This document shows, in pieces, positions 46,600 through 58,590 of a stretch of DNA of 64,000 nucleotides. Position 1 is the stretch's first letter. Each line of letters begins with the position of its first letter. The stretch is from assembly GCA_007922195.1 (NCBI GenBank), contig ML681994.1, positions 52,433,404-52,497,403 of the forward strand, in the 5' to 3' direction. This DNA comes from Podocnemis expansa. Its lineage: Eukaryota; Chordata; Testudines; Podocnemididae. The notes beneath the pieces are model-generated. The model ran no database searches. It saw only the letters and a list, made by a program, of their open reading frames with translations, and was not told the DNA's origin. The translations under genes were made by a program, and so were the position numbers.

Positions 46600-48526
46600 T
46601 GAAAGTGGAGTGGCGGCGAGTTGGGTGGGCCCCTCCCTGTGGGACAAAGGGGCAAAGACCCAGCCTTTGCAGCGGATGATGCAGTGGAAGGAAGCTCCCC
46701 TGTGGTCCCCCTATGGGAGAAAATGGGTGGGAATTTGGGGGGGGAAGAAAACTAAGTTGGAGGGGTGGTTCCGTGGGGAAGCAGGCCAAAGTATTTGGCC
46801 TCTCCCCGGGGATCTCGGGCAGTGCCCACCACTGATAGGGTTTCAGGGGGAAACAAAGCGTCCCCCTCAAAGGGCAGGTCAAGGACCGCCTGCTGTGCAT
46901 TAGGGGGTGCTCTAGCCTTCCTAAGCAATGCCACCCAGCGGATGGTTACCGCCGAGGCCACGGTACGAGCGGCTGTGTCCACCGCATCACGTGCCGAAAG
47001 AAGGAGATCTTGGGAAATTACGTTGCCTTCCTCCAGAAAGACACCATACTCCTCTCTGGCCTCAGGTGGGAGCAAGCTTCTAAATTTTCAAGAGACTCCC
47101 ACACATCCAGCAAGTACCTGCTGGTTATAGCCTGGCTGTTTGCTACTCGCAGTTGGAAGGTTGATGAGGAGTAGACTTTACAGCCCAACAGGTCCAGTTC
47201 CCTGGCTTCCCTGGAGGATAGGAGGGGGTCACTGGGGGGCTCCCCAGGGCCCATCGCCATCTGGACCACATCCCTTGGGGGAACTGGGTGGCCAGCGAGA
47301 GAGGGAAAATCTGACTCAGACACCTGATATTTAAAGCTTGCTGTGTCCAAGACTGGGGTAATAGAACTTGGGCTCTGCCACTGGGAGCGTGCGAGGTCCC
47401 ATACGCTTGGGTGGGGCGGAACTGCTAAGAGATCCATTGAGGCAAAGGCTGGCCCGAAGAGGGTATCGGGGGGGGAGGCTCAAGGGCTGCACCTCCATGC
47501 CTAAATGGGCCGTAGCCCAGCGCAACAAATCAAAATGCGCTGACAGGTTTCCTGTGTAAGACCCTGATGCCGGAGAGAGAGCTATCCCGGGAGCTCACCG
47601 TGGTGGGGAGGGAGTTCCTTGAGGGGACCATTCCTGCGGCCTGAAATGAAAAGGTGATGGGGCCGATGTATGGCGCCGAGGCCATTTGGAACCCCTGGAA
47701 GGTCCTTCCTCTGGGCTGGAAGTAAGGGAAGGGTACCAAGACTCCTGGGGCGGTACTGGCAATGACAGGGTAGTATCAGCTCCCACTGGAGTGGAAGATG
47801 GGGGGCTGTGTGGTGAGGGCAAATGCCCTGGATGGATCCAGGCCTTCGATATGAAGGCCAGTTTGCCCCTTCTGGTTGGGAGTGGGGCAGGGGGTGTCGA
47901 GAGTAGCAGGAGGACTTGTGCAGCCTCCACCACCTCCAGTGTGGACAGGACGAGGAGTGACTCCATTTGGCCCCACGGCAAGTCCTCAACCAGGGAGGGA
48001 GGACTGCCTGGAGGGGAGGACTCCCGCTCCTGTGGCTCCGGGCTATGGCGAGCCTGCTGTGCCGAGGGTGAAATTGGCCGGTGCCGGGGTGAGCTCAGCA
48101 TCGGCGAGGCCAGACTGTACCAAGCCATCAGCGCTGGAGATGATGTGGAGCGGTGCCGGGGCGATCCCGGTACTGTCGATGCCGGACTACCTGAGGGCAA
48201 CCTCGAGCGGTGCCAAGGTGCTGGGGCACCAGGTAGGTGCTGGGGTGCCAGAGTTGGCACTGAGGTTGTGCGGCGGCGGTGGTGGCTACCAGTAATGTGG
48301 TGCCACATAGGCTCCGGTGCCAAGCTGGGTCTTCGTGCCAGGCGAGAACCCAAAGCCTCCGGTGAAGGGTGTCGGGCCTCTCCTTGATCGTTCTAGGTTT
48401 GAAGGAGCGACAGATGGAACAGGCCAAGACCATGTGGTCTTTGCCCAGGCACCTAAGGCACTTCCCGTGGGGGTCATCCTGGGGGAAGGCCTTGCTGCAC
48501 TCGGCGCAGGGTTTGAACCCTGGCAT
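46600..48526 (-). pseudogene. DIRS gag-like ORF1
   Basis: The start (MPGFK) is chosen by match to the copy at 4423; an upstream in-frame ATG at 48550 exists. The N-terminus has CAECSKAF and CLRCLGKDH (Cys/His cluster). A frameshift follows, then a Ser/Pro/Arg-rich 47595-48353 region, then AVDTAARTVASAVTIRW and QAVLDLPFEGDALF at 47075-46752. Several frame changes make it non-functional. Confidence 0.7.
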
Positions 48527-48619
48527 GGTCGACGAGATGTTCTGGTCCAACAGAGGGAAACTCTTGTGGTGGAATTAAATCCATGAAGAGATGCTCCCAG
48601 CTGGACAGGAAGCTGAAGA

Positions 48620-48862
48620 AAAGGACAGGCTGCTTGCGGTTCGCAAGGAGCGGACGTTCCAAACCCGACGTGCAAGGCAGAAGAAATGAAACTGAGGAGG
48701 GGTCCGGAGGTGGCCGTACGTATGGCCACGGGGTGGCACGAGGGGCAGAGGCTGCCTGCCCCCTCCTGACAGGCTAGGACAAGTTTTTTCCGACCAATCC
48801 GGCGCTCGGGCATGGAGATGCCTATTACTGAATGCATCCGAGCAGCACTTGAAGAAGAACAT
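48620..48862. repeat. DIRS opposite inverted terminal repeat
   Basis: Reverse complement of the 43243-43480 repeat at about 80% by eye: CCTCCTGACAGGCTAGGACA and AAGTTTTTTCCGACCAATCC here, against GGTTGGAAAAAACTTGTCCT there. Confidence 0.7.
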
Positions 48863-50149
48863 ATATTACGTGGACTAGGATCTGCTATGAGTGCATTCAA
48901 CTTCAAGCACCAGAAACTACATCCACAAGGAAAGAAAGATATGGAATGCCACAACCTTTTGTATATATTCTGCTTTCCTTTTGGGGATCATTCCACATAA
49001 TTCTGAAGTATCATCCACAGAGATTCTACATTGTCATACCCATAACACATATAATAAAAGCACAAATGTTGTACTTACTCAGCTGAGTAACTGTAAGCAA
49101 ACTAGACTAATGGAGGCTACCCCTTTGGAACTTGTAAGCAAACATGCATCAACACTTGTTTACATAAACAGATCTATTAAGATCACATTCCATGTCAGCA
49201 GAGGATACAGTTTTGTTTAGTAAAGGACTGATAAATTAGGTAGAAGTGGAATCAAAGGTCTCCCACATACAACACTATAAAGCAGTTGTGTTAGAATAAC
49301 ATTTAAAAAGTACTGTATATAATTTTATAGTGCATTTGTTTTTTACCATAGATTTTTGCTAAATTTTGATGACTTAGAATGGGTGGTAATTGTTTACAAA
49401 TCTTATTTTTGTGATTAAAGTTTGGAAGTCTTGTGTACTAGCTGATAATTTCCCTGAGATGTTACACCATTTAAAACATTTTTTACTTGAAAAAGTTGGC
49501 ACGTATCATCTTTTGAATCTTCAGTGCAAGTTACATCATGTTTCATTCCACATTAGCTGCAGTTTTTAAACAGTACTTAACATATGCAGCTAAGATGGGG
49601 GATCTTCTTTCAGTCCTTTCAGGAGTTCAACAGCCGTTTTGTCAAGGAGATGGCCAGCAAGTAACCACTATTCTGCATTTTATGCTGTGTCCCCAAAGAT
49701 CTAATCCTGCAAATATTTAAACTCAAGCTTAATATAATTAAAATCTACTCTTGTGCTAAAAGTTAAGCACTGGCATAAGTGTTCACAGCAATACACTGTG
49801 GTATTTTTAGGGAAAATATTATCACTGAGTGCAAGTCAAGTGTTTCAGACATGGGTCTGGTGCCTTTTACTTATTTCCTGCTTTATTTGGTAGTTTATGA
49901 AATCCAAGAGCCACTGGAGACATCTCTGCATGAGAACTCATGGGAATGAGTGCTGTAGCTGAACTGGTTGTTGCGCTAGTGCCTCCCCTCTCCCAAAAAA
50001 TCTCGTGTAAACATGACCTTATTTGTTAGCTGTCTGAAATAATCAGCAAGCAGCTAAAATGATTTTTTTGTTTTTATGAGTTTAATTCTACAAACAACGC
50101 AATTGTTTATGGGCTGAATCGTGACTATGGATTCTTTTCACATTATAAC
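48863..50149. other. Intergenic DNA with a Penelope-like tail at 49098-49134
   Basis: AT-rich. Only the fragment AACTAGACTAATGGAGGC followed by TACCCCTTTGGAACTTG (Penelope-like terminus) was recognised. Confidence 0.4.
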
Positions 50150-50395
50150 AGGTAATTTGACTTCACCCTCCCTCTGTATGCTGTTTCCTGGAGTTTGAAT
50201 CCTTACAAATGCTCTGATTTGCTGTTGCAGTATGACCTGATCCCATGACTTATACACTCCCCTGCATTTATTTCCATCCAATTCTGTAACTTCTCCCTCT
50301 TCAAAGTGTCTGACGAAGGGGGATATTCTCCCACAAAAGCTCATGAGATAAATAAATCTGTTAGTCTTTAAGTGCCACAAAACTCCTTGCTTTTT
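50150..50395. repeat. Penelope-like 3' UTR and terminal sequence
   Basis: Holds GCATTTATTTCCATCC, AAAGTGTCTGACGAAGGGGG, CACAAAAGCTCATGAGATAA and GTTAGTCTTTAAGTGCCAC; inverse of 27391-27660. Confidence 0.65.
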
Positions 50396-50664
50396 TTATT
50401 ACAAGAAGGTGCTGGAAATTGATTAGTCATGTGTTTCAAATGTAAGGTGATTCCCTCATCAACATAGCAATAAGATGGACAACTAAAGGCAAGCAAAAAT
50501 ATTGAGGTGACTCAAAAACAATGTGGCAAAGAGCTGTGGAAGCTGAGATGAAAAATCTGGGGCATAGTTAGGGAAGGCATTCAAAGATCTGCCAGAAAGA
50601 CAGGAAAGGAGCAGTTTTGTCCCTGTCCTGAATGCCTGAGTCATGATGGTGGTCTAACTAACTA

Positions 50665-52215
50665 TTAATTCCATTGGGTGACCCCTGGTTTTTGTATAGT
50701 GTGAAAGGGTGAAGAACACTTTTTATTTACTTTTTCCACACCATTCATGATTTCATAGATCTCTATTTATATTTCTCCTAAACAGTCTCTCTTTTAAACT
50801 TAATAGCTCTACTCTTCAGTCTCTTCTCATGTGGAAGCCATTCCATATGCTCGTTCATCTTTGTTGCCCTTCTCTGAAACTTTTTTAGTTTCACTATATT
50901 CTTTTTTAGATGAGGCGATCAGAACTTGCCATCATATTCCAAGTATGAGCACAAAACAGATTTATATAGTAGAATGATGATTTTTTTTGTCTTATTTTCT
51001 ATCCCTTTCCTCTTTGTTCCTAATAGACTGTTAACCTTTTTGACTGCTGCTGTGTATTAAGTGGAAGTTTTTGGAGAACTATCTGTGATGACTTCAAATT
51101 CTTTCTTGGTGGCAGAAGTTAATTTACAGTAGACTCCATCACTATATGTGTACAGTTGGTATTTTTTCCAAGGTGCATTTCTTTACACTTGTCAGCGTTG
51201 AATTTCATTTGCCATTTTGTTGCCCAGTCACTCAGTTTTGTGAAATCCCTCTAACTTCTTGCAGTTTGCTTTGCACTTAATTATCTTGAGTAACTTTGTA
51301 TTGGCTTCACACTTTGCCACTTCACTGTTCACCCACTTTCCCAGTTTGTAAAGGAATATTTTGAACAGCACAAGTCCCATGTTCCACTTTGGAAACTGAC
51401 CATTAATCATGCCCCTTGTTCCTATCTTTCAACCAGTTCCCGCTCCAAGAAAATTCTTTTTATCTCATGGCTAGATGGTTTCCTTAAATAGCTTTCGCTG
51501 AGTGACCTTGCCAAAGGCTTTCTGAAAACCCAAGTATGATATATCAACTTGATCACCATTGTTAAGATGCCTGGTGATTCCCTCAAAGAACTCCAAAATA
51601 TTGGGGAGACGTGACTTCTTTTTACAAAAGCCCTACTGATTCTTCCTGAACAAGTGTTGTTCATTTATGTGCTTGATAAGTGTTCTTTACTTCCATTTCC
51701 ACCAACTTCTCTGTTTTTGAAATTAGGTTCACCAACCCATAGTTACCAGGATCACCTCTGAAACCTTTTTTAAAAGACAGAATTACATTAGCTACTTTCA
51801 AGTGATTCCACTGACAGTTTGCATACTAGCACACACAGTTTTGCAATTTTGTGTCCGAGTTCCTTATGAACTCTTGGGTGTATGCGATCTGGTCTTGACA
51901 GCTTACTACAATTTAATTTATCTGTTTGTTCTAAAATCTCTTCTATCAACACATCACTATATCAGTACTTCAGAATGGTCACCAAAATGAACATCTGGAA
52001 TGTGGATCTCTCTTCCACAGTGAAGCCTGATGCAAAAAAATTTATTTAGTTATTCTGCAAGGACTTTGTCTTTTTTGAGTGCTCTTTCAACACCTTTGCC
52101 ATCTAACGTTCCTTTGCCTGTCAGGCAGATCTTCTGCTTCTCATGTACTTTTTAAAAAATTACCATTTTTGCATTTTTAGCAAGTTGCTTCTCAAATTCT
52201 TTCCTGCCTCTCTCA
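50665..52215 (-). mobile_element. CR1 LINE, 5'-truncated, with RT remnants
   Basis: The plus strand is the reverse of a CR1 ORF2 and 3' region: ATTTCATTTGCCATTTTG and TTGCCCAGTCACTCAGTTTT, GCTTTGCACTTAATTATC, CTTGCCAAAGGCTTTCTG. It runs from the 3' part near 50665 up to about 52215. Confidence 0.85.
51228..51664 (-). pseudogene. CR1 reverse transcriptase fragment
   Basis: The frame 51410-51228 reads INGQFPKWNMGLVLFKIFL, then KWVNSEVAKCEANTKLLKI, aligned with the CR1 RT palm, where the FADD active site is replaced by CEAN. The 51664-51422 frame gives upstream RT sequence with RKPLARSLSESYLRKPS. Frameshifts separate the parts, so it is inactive. Confidence 0.8.
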
Positions 52216-53098
52216 ACAGGGGTGCTGAGTTATTAGGTTCAAGAATTACTTGTTGTGTTGCACTTTTGTTTCCCCCAGAAAAAGCACCACAGCAGCCTAT
52301 AAGCCAGTGGAAATCTTATAAGTGGGGAAACACACAGCTAAACTGCAGAAGCTTCTTGGTTGCATTCTGCTTAACTCCTGCCTTCAAGAAAGAGGATTGA
52401 AGCATTTTTCAGCTGGGACTCCATATGATCAGGGCCATCCTTAAGGGGGGGCAGGAGGGGCAACCACCCTAGGCCCTGCGCTTTGGGGGGCCTCGAGCTT
52501 TTGGGGGATCCCACACAGCCGGCTGGAGTAAGGAAGCAGGGAGCTTCTTCAAGCTGTGGGACTAGGGAGCAGCTCCAGCTGGTCAGGGAAGGGGGAAGGG
52601 AATTCAGACAGGCAGCGTTTGTTTACAGTAATTCTTAAGTAGCCACCTTCCCACAATTCCTCCCTGAGGGGAAGAGAAAGGGCAAGTGTTGAGACAAAAC
52701 TTACGGAGCAAGCTTCAGTCAAGCAAACGGGGACAAAGTCAGGAGAATGTCACATCCCTGACCTTTACAAAACAGGACCTTCTCTTTGAATTTACATCAG
52801 CATCTCCAGAAAGTGTTCGAGATATTAAAGAACTTTTTTCCTTCTACATTTAACAAGACTTTTCAGTCTTCAGGGATGTCTTTTTGAGCAAACTTCTCTG
52901 TACAGATAATGATCTATTATATCTGAGAGAGAAGACCCCAGGCTAGCGCTCATATGGAAATACTGGGTTTTTAGGGTTAATGGCCATCAATCAACACATT
53001 AAAGACGTTTTTTGTCCTTCCTTCTGCACTGTAAATAAGCCCCATTGTCATTGATTGCTGTCAGACAACCAGTTCCAAAGCACGGCAAAGAGGAAAGC

Positions 53099-53220
53099 AA
53101 CTGTGGCCATGTGGGTCTAGTTTAGCGAAACAAACAAGGAATCCTGTGGCACTTTTAAAGACTAACAAATTTAATTTATGTTAGTTTTTAAAAGTGCCAC
53201 AAGACTCCTTGTTTGTTTTA
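53099..53220. repeat. Perfect-looking Penelope-derived palindrome
   Basis: AAACAAACAAGGAATCCTGT and GGCACTTTTAAAGACTAACA are mirrored by TGTTAGTTTTTAAAAGTGCC and ACAAGACTCCTTGTTTGTTT around a centre near 53174. Confidence 0.75.
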
Positions 53221-53881
53221 CATCAGGGTATCTGAGAGGAGGCCAAAGGTCCCTTGTTTCTTCCTCTCATCCACAAACAGTACCTGAGTTTCATTACTTA
53301 GATCACCTGCAAAGCAATGAAGAATGTACGAATACATATATTAAAATAAGACGGGAAAGGAGAGAGTCAGGTAGCATAAAGGAAATAACATGAATTAGAC
53401 AATTGGAATCCAGTGCTTTAAGGTGAGAGAGGACCTGAATTTATTTCTTGATATCATCCAAAAATAGCATCTCTCTCTCTGAATTTTCAATTTAACAAAA
53501 ACTTGATCTAAGAAAAATTATTAAACTTGTAAAATTGTGTGCCCATCTTGAATAGAAAACCAGAACCACAAAGAAGGGTACCTCCAGATGCTCCTGTCCA
53601 CTTGGCTGTGAGGTTGATGAAACATCACCATGACACATTCAGTATTGCCTACCCTAAACATCAAAAACAGTCACAAGTCTGGCTTAAATATATCATTAAA
53701 ACTCACTTAAAAATAAAGAGATGTTTAAAGAAATAATAAATGGGGGGAGCTATTTTCTCTGACTTCTGGGTTTTGAGCCTTTAGGATAAAGTCAGGTCAT
53801 GTTTTTCTGCTTCTCTCTGCAACTTTTTAGCCTGAGGGCTAGAAATTTCTGATTTTATTAAAGAAAAATTATGACATTGCC

Positions 53882-54455
53882 CAGTGTTCCCTCTAAGCTG
53901 ATGATGCAGCTGAACAAGTTATGGGTGCACAAGTTATTGGGGAGCCAGCGGGCAGCAGGGAAGAAACCTGTTGGGGTCTGGAGAACCAGCAGGGAACTTG
54001 CTCAGCTGCATCATCAGCTTAGAGCAGTGGTTCCCAACCTTTTTCAGGCTGGGGACCCCTTTGTAACAAAAACAAAAACAAACAAACAAAAAAAAATCTT
54101 TGCGGACCATCCCGGCTGATTATGTAATCTGGCCTGCACGGGCAGACTCTGGCGCACACCAGCGGGACAGCTGGTGAGCAGTGCTGCCAACACCATTGCC
54201 CACACAACCAGGGAGCTGAGCCCTGGCAGCTGTGGTCCCCTGCCCTTGCCCCTGCTGGGGAGCTGCTGTGGCTCCATCCCCTGCCAGGAGACAGCCACAG
54301 AAGGGGAAAGGCAGCCCTGGCAGGGAGCATCAGGGCTGTAGCTAGATTCTGGCCCCAGGTAGGGAGAGGCTCTGCAGACTCCCTGCAATGTGTCTGCGGA
54401 CCTCAGGGGGTCCCCGGACCACAGGTTGGGAACCACTGGCTTAGAGGGAACATTG
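53882..54455. mobile_element. hAT with TGTTCCCTCTAAGC ends, split by another hAT
   Basis: Left CAGTGTTCCCTCTAAGC, right (after the insertion) CTTAGAGGGAACATTG. Subterminal arms GATGATGCAGCTGA and TCAGCTGCATCATC are also inverted. No matching 8-bp flank was found. Confidence 0.75.
54025..54438. mobile_element. Innermost hAT of a three-level nest
   Basis: 414 bp between exact duplications GCTTAGAG (54017-54024 and 54439-54446). Ends CAGTGGTTCCCAACCTTTT and AGGTTGGGAACCACTG. Confidence 0.92.
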
Positions 54456-54541
54456 CTGCAGACTTTAAAATGGGGGGGGGGCCCGCACAAACTGATTTGC
54501 CCTGGGCCCCGCTCCCCCCTAGGGACGGCCCTGCATATGAC

Positions 54542-55104
54542 AGGGTGTTTCTCTATTGTTTCAAGCGTACACAGACTGCCTGATGATTAGTTGAATTGCA
54601 CTATATGAATTTGGGAGAACTGCCAACTATCCTCTCATTGACTGGAAGGAGAATTTAGGTTTATTCCTCACTGTCTAGTCTATACAAAGTCTTTAAAAAT
54701 ATTTCTGGGGGTGAGATTCATAGGGATGAGAATACAGAACATCCAGGAGAGCATATTACTTTTATTCTGCGTGTTAGCTTTGCTATTTTCTCCCATCATC
54801 CCAAATCAAGTTTTACTTATTGTTTCTGTATTTTTATTTTTTTTATATATATATATATCAGTAACTCAATCCACATTTGAGAGTTTCCAGGACGTGTGAA
54901 TTATTTACAGTCACATCTTGATATAAAACAAGCAACATTGGTAAGGCATATGATTTCCCGAATTTTATTTTGTAATTTATATTATGAATCTAAATCTTTA
55001 CATCCTCAGTATTTATTTTATTCTGGCTGTTCAAGTAGTAACATTGTCAGGTCCTCAATGTCCAATCCTGTCCAGTAACCCCACAATTACAAATCTGTTT
55101 ATCA
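54542..55104. other. Intergenic AT-rich DNA with a short TA microsatellite
   Basis: Nothing coding is seen. A TA run lies at about 54844-54859. Confidence 0.3.
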
Positions 55105-55260
55105 GAGAATCATAGGTTTTAAGGCCAAAGGGACCACTTGATCATCTAGTCTGACCCCTGTATATCACAGGCTGCCACCACCACCCAGTACTCAGTCCCC
55201 AAATCCAACAACTGAACTTAGACCAAAGTATTACAGTTCACAAGTGACTATTGTGCGCCA
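55105..55260 (-). mobile_element. CR1 LINE 3' tail
   Basis: AGAGAATCATAGGTTTTAAG, GGACCACTTGATCATCTAG and TCTGACCCCTGTATATCAC are the reversed 3' end of a turtle-type CR1. Confidence 0.85.
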
Positions 55261-55373
55261 CACGCAGAATAAGAGGTGCACCAGTTTCAAAGGTCGCAAT
55301 AGCAGCAAAGAATTGATTAAGTGAGATATAGTCAGATAATCCTAGCAAATGACTTGTACTTCATGCTGCAGAG

Positions 55374-55552
55374 CAGAGCTGTAAAGTGGCCTTTCGCTGC
55401 CTGGGGCAAGTCCCAATCAGAACATACCCCTTCCCATTAGTGGCACTCAGAGTTGGTGCCACAAAGCTGCCCCTTTAATAGCGCAGCTCTATTGAGTCGC
55501 TTTGGGCAGCCCGGGGCTGCGCCCTGTTGGCCCCGCTGTAGTTACAGCCCTG
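55374..55552. mobile_element. Short hAT MITE
   Basis: 179 bp between exact duplications CTGCAGAG (55366-55373 and 55553-55560). Ends CAGAGCTGTAAAGTGGCC and TGTAGTTACAGCCCTG. Confidence 0.85.
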
Positions 55553-55899
55553 CTGCAGAGGATGAGGAAACTTGTTCCCAAGGTCACTGACTTTCTGCTT
55601 GGTGGGAGATTGCTGCCTGACCCCACATATGGCAGTTAGAACCTGAGCACAGATGCAAGAACCAGACAGCCAAGTACAGAGAATGCTAAATGCCACTTCA
55701 GAGCATTGTACCACTACATCTAGTGTCCTATCTCCAGCTACAGCCATCCCTGATGCTTCCATTGAAGACAAAAAGAACAAATAGGGGGCAAAATTACCTT
55801 CTTAACCCCTGCAGGTGACTAACTAAAGCTTGAGATTTTAGGAAAAACTAACATGAACCAGAAGGCATAGAGAGGGCTCTCGAACTCTGCCCACCACCA

Positions 55900-56890
55900 T
55901 TGCTTGCACCCTTCTCATACATTGCCACTCATAAATTGGTTCAAATCTTCCTTAAAACCAATTAAGGTGATTTCCACTTGGAGTTCTAGGGGTAAGCTAT
56001 TCTTGAACCTCTCCCCTCTGATGGTTAGAAATCTTCTAATTTCCAGTCTGAATTTATTCATAGTCAGTTTAAAAGTATTGTTCTTGTGCCAACACTGTCT
56101 GTTAACGGTTCTTCTCCCTCCTGGGAGTTCACCCCGATGTATTTATGGAGAGCAATCACATCAGCTCTGTCTCCCTTGTGCAAGGCTAAACAAGCCTTCC
56201 AATCTCCTCTCATAAGATAGGCCTTCCATTCCCCTGATCATCCTAGTAGCTCATCTGTGCATTTGTTGCATTTGAATTCAACATCCTTGAACATAGGTGA
56301 TCAGACTTGTACACAGTCTTCCAAAGGTGTAGCCAGCTCTTGCTTTCTGGCCAGGATCCTTACTCTTCAGGGTAGGCCTGCCCAGGTCTGCTTCGGGCAC
56401 AGGTCCTGAAGCTTCCTGCCAGCACTCCAGTTACCTAGTAACTGGAGCTTCGAGAGGAAGGGGGAAAGGCAGCCTGGCCCCTGCCATGGGGCTGGAGCTG
56501 CACCGCCTTTCTGCCCATGGCTCTTCCTCTGCCCGCAGTACTACTACTCATGGCTGCCTGCTGCCACAGCAGCAAGCTCATGCTGCTCCAAGGTGCTGTG
56601 GTGGATGAGCGGGTCTGTTGACCAACTAGGTGGGCATGTGTCCACCAGACCCACCCATAGCTATGCCCCTGCAAGTATTCCAAATAAGATGTTACCTGTG
56701 CCTTGTTCAATGGCAATACTACTCTCTCTCTCTTGAAAATGCTTTGCTTAATACATCTTAGGATCATATTTGCTTTTTTCACAGCTGCATCACAAAGGTG
56801 GTTCAATTATCCCATGCATAACCTACATACCAGGGTCACTGTCCTCTTTCACGTCACACTAATGAGCCCCCAGCTTGTAGCAGAAATTCT
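55900..56890 (-). mobile_element. CR1 LINE 3' region, interrupted by a hAT
   Basis: Reverse CR1 sequence: AATCTTCTAATTTCCAGTC, CTCATAAGATAGGCCTTCC, CTTGTACACAGTCTTCC, then after the insertion at 56322-56671 TATTCCAAATAAGATG and TGCTTTTTTCACAGCTGCAT. Confidence 0.8.
56322..56671. mobile_element. hAT-like element inside CR1
   Basis: The right end, in complement, is CAGGGGCATAGCTATGGG; the left end CAAAGGTGTAGCCAG aligns with it imperfectly. The CR1 sequence resumes directly afterwards. The target duplication is decayed (CAGTCTTC against CAAGTATT). Confidence 0.55.
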
Positions 56891-57157
56891 TATCAGACCC
56901 TAAACCCATCACATGGCCCACGGGCCAGATCAGGCCCAAGTAGGGCACTGATCCAGCCCACAGAAATGGCTACCTAGACCATGTCTGGAAGTTGTCTGCA
57001 GCAGCAAACTCCAAAGACAGCCTCCTGCCTTAGCAGGGTGTACTTCTAACTCACATGATCCGACTGACAGCACAGGGGAACAAAGGAAGCACCCCAGCCA
57101 ATCCTGGCTCAGCTCTGCTGCGGTCCGCCACCCAATTAGAGTCTCAGTTCACAGCAG

Positions 57158-57467
57158 CAGAGGCATCGCTGCCCTGAGGAGATCACGCCCCCTGGCCGAG
57201 GACAGGGCCGGAAGCCACCACGGGTGGCTGGGCCCCACATCCGTGGCTGGGGATGGAGCCAGGGCCAGGAGTGGCCTCTGCGGCTGCAGGTGGCTGAGTC
57301 ACAGATCCCCAGCTGGGGACAGGGTTGCCGCGACCGCAGGCAGCTGGGCCCAAGATCTCTGGCCCGATTGGCCCAGAGACAGGGAGGGGGGGCCCAGCCA
57401 GACCTGAGGCTCTAGCGCCGGGATTCAGGGCACGTGCCCCAGGTGCCCAGTGCCAGCAACACCCATG
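57158..57467. mobile_element. GC-rich hAT-type element
   Basis: 310 bp between exact duplications CACAGCAG (57150-57157 and 57468-57475). Ends CAGAGGCATCGCTGCC and CCAGCAACACCCATG. Fourth member of the GC-rich family. Confidence 0.88.
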
Positions 57468-57475
57468 CACAGCAG

Positions 57476-58590
57476 GCTAGGTCAGCTCCAGAGAGCCACC
57501 GCACTACTCCACACCCCAAGCATTCACTGTCAGTCAGCATGCTAATTTGATTGGCAGCACATTGAACAAATCACAAATAAAGGAAAAAGTTGCTGGGGCC
57601 CACACAGGAAAAGGCCAATCAAGGGCCAGCAGGGACTAAGCCAACCAGAGGCCCGCATTCTGAATGACTGACAATGAGTAGGCCAGGACGGGGGGGAGAG
57701 GCGGGAGCCCAGCCTGGCTGCCTGTGATTAAGACTGGTTTTTTTGCTTGCCACCAGGAGATAGGGGAAGTGGAAAGAGAAGGTATGGGAGAGGCTGCGGG
57801 GTTTGGGAGAAGAAAGGGGAGCCCATGCCACTCTGAACATGGAGGGGGAAAGGGTTGGGGGAACCTGCGCGGCCACATGGCCCACAACGGGTGTCCTGCC
57901 TTCCAGTGTTGCCTCCCACATTGAATGAGTTTGGTGCTCCTGAGTTAGAAGATGCTTGCAGATTAAAAGTAGCAAAAACCAGAGCAGTAACCATCCCTGG
58001 GGACTGTTGCTCACAGGTGGTAATCTCACTTAATTTTACCATTCAGACAGAGGCCAAAAGAAACTGACAGCAGCTTCTAAACTGCTGCTCTTTACAGGAA
58101 TTAAAAGCCTCCTCAGGAAAGCAGAACTGGCAACAGGCACTGCAGCACTTTTGAGTTTTGGGGAGGCTTGTACCAAAGGTAGCTGCCCAGCAGAGCTCAA
58201 ACTCTGCTGGATGTGTTTGGTTCCTACTTTTATAACCTTACAAGTCAGGAAACCTTCCCCAACAGAATAACCCATTTGTGAGATTTCCCTCTCCTTCACC
58301 TTCTGTAGTCATCTGAAATGTGAATGTAAAGATGAAGTAAACTTAAGACTACTAAATGTTTCATAATAAACATTACCACAAAATTCAGTGCAGATGTCCT
58401 GAATAAATCTGTGCAACATGTATTTTTCTGCACAATTTTGGTCTGTCCTACATAAGTGAATGCCTGTAATTCAACTGGAGGTGTAATTACAGTACACACA
58501 GACATACCTGAACTAGCTTTGGGCCCCAAAACAGCAAAGTTTGCCAGGGATCTTTGGTACATATTTGAGCTGCTAACTAGTGCTGAGGCA
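57476..58590. other. Intergenic DNA, no gene recognised
   Basis: Overlapping open frames on both strands at 57619-58067 lack any family feature and the DNA is moderately GC-rich, so I treat them as chance. Confidence 0.3.

Larger units (their letters stand above)
43243..48862 (-). mobile_element. DIRS-like element with both terminal repeats, lacking RT and recombinase
   Basis: The right end (complement of 48862-48620) and left end (43243-43480) are long inverted repeats sharing GGAAAAAACTTGTCCTAGCC and CTGTCAGGAG. A further inner copy of the outer edge (43546-43584, GTTCTTCTTCGAGC...ATTCAGTAATAG) matches the complement of 48862-48824, which is the internal complementary region expected in DIRS elements. 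Gag is recognisable in the right half, but from 46083 to about 43600 no RT, RNase H or recombinase is found. Confidence 0.75.
52430..54533. mobile_element. hAT element hosting two further hAT insertions
   Basis: Ends CAGGGCCATCCTTAAG and CTAGGGACGGCCCTG. Flanks CATATGAT (52422-52429) and CATATGAC (54534-54541) match at 7 of 8. It contains a Penelope-derived palindrome (53099-53220) and the hAT at 53882-54455. No transposase was recognised in the remaining sequence. Confidence 0.7.

Noticed and set aside
47686..48387. 233-codon plus-strand frame
   Set aside because: Antisense shadow of the DIRS gag region.
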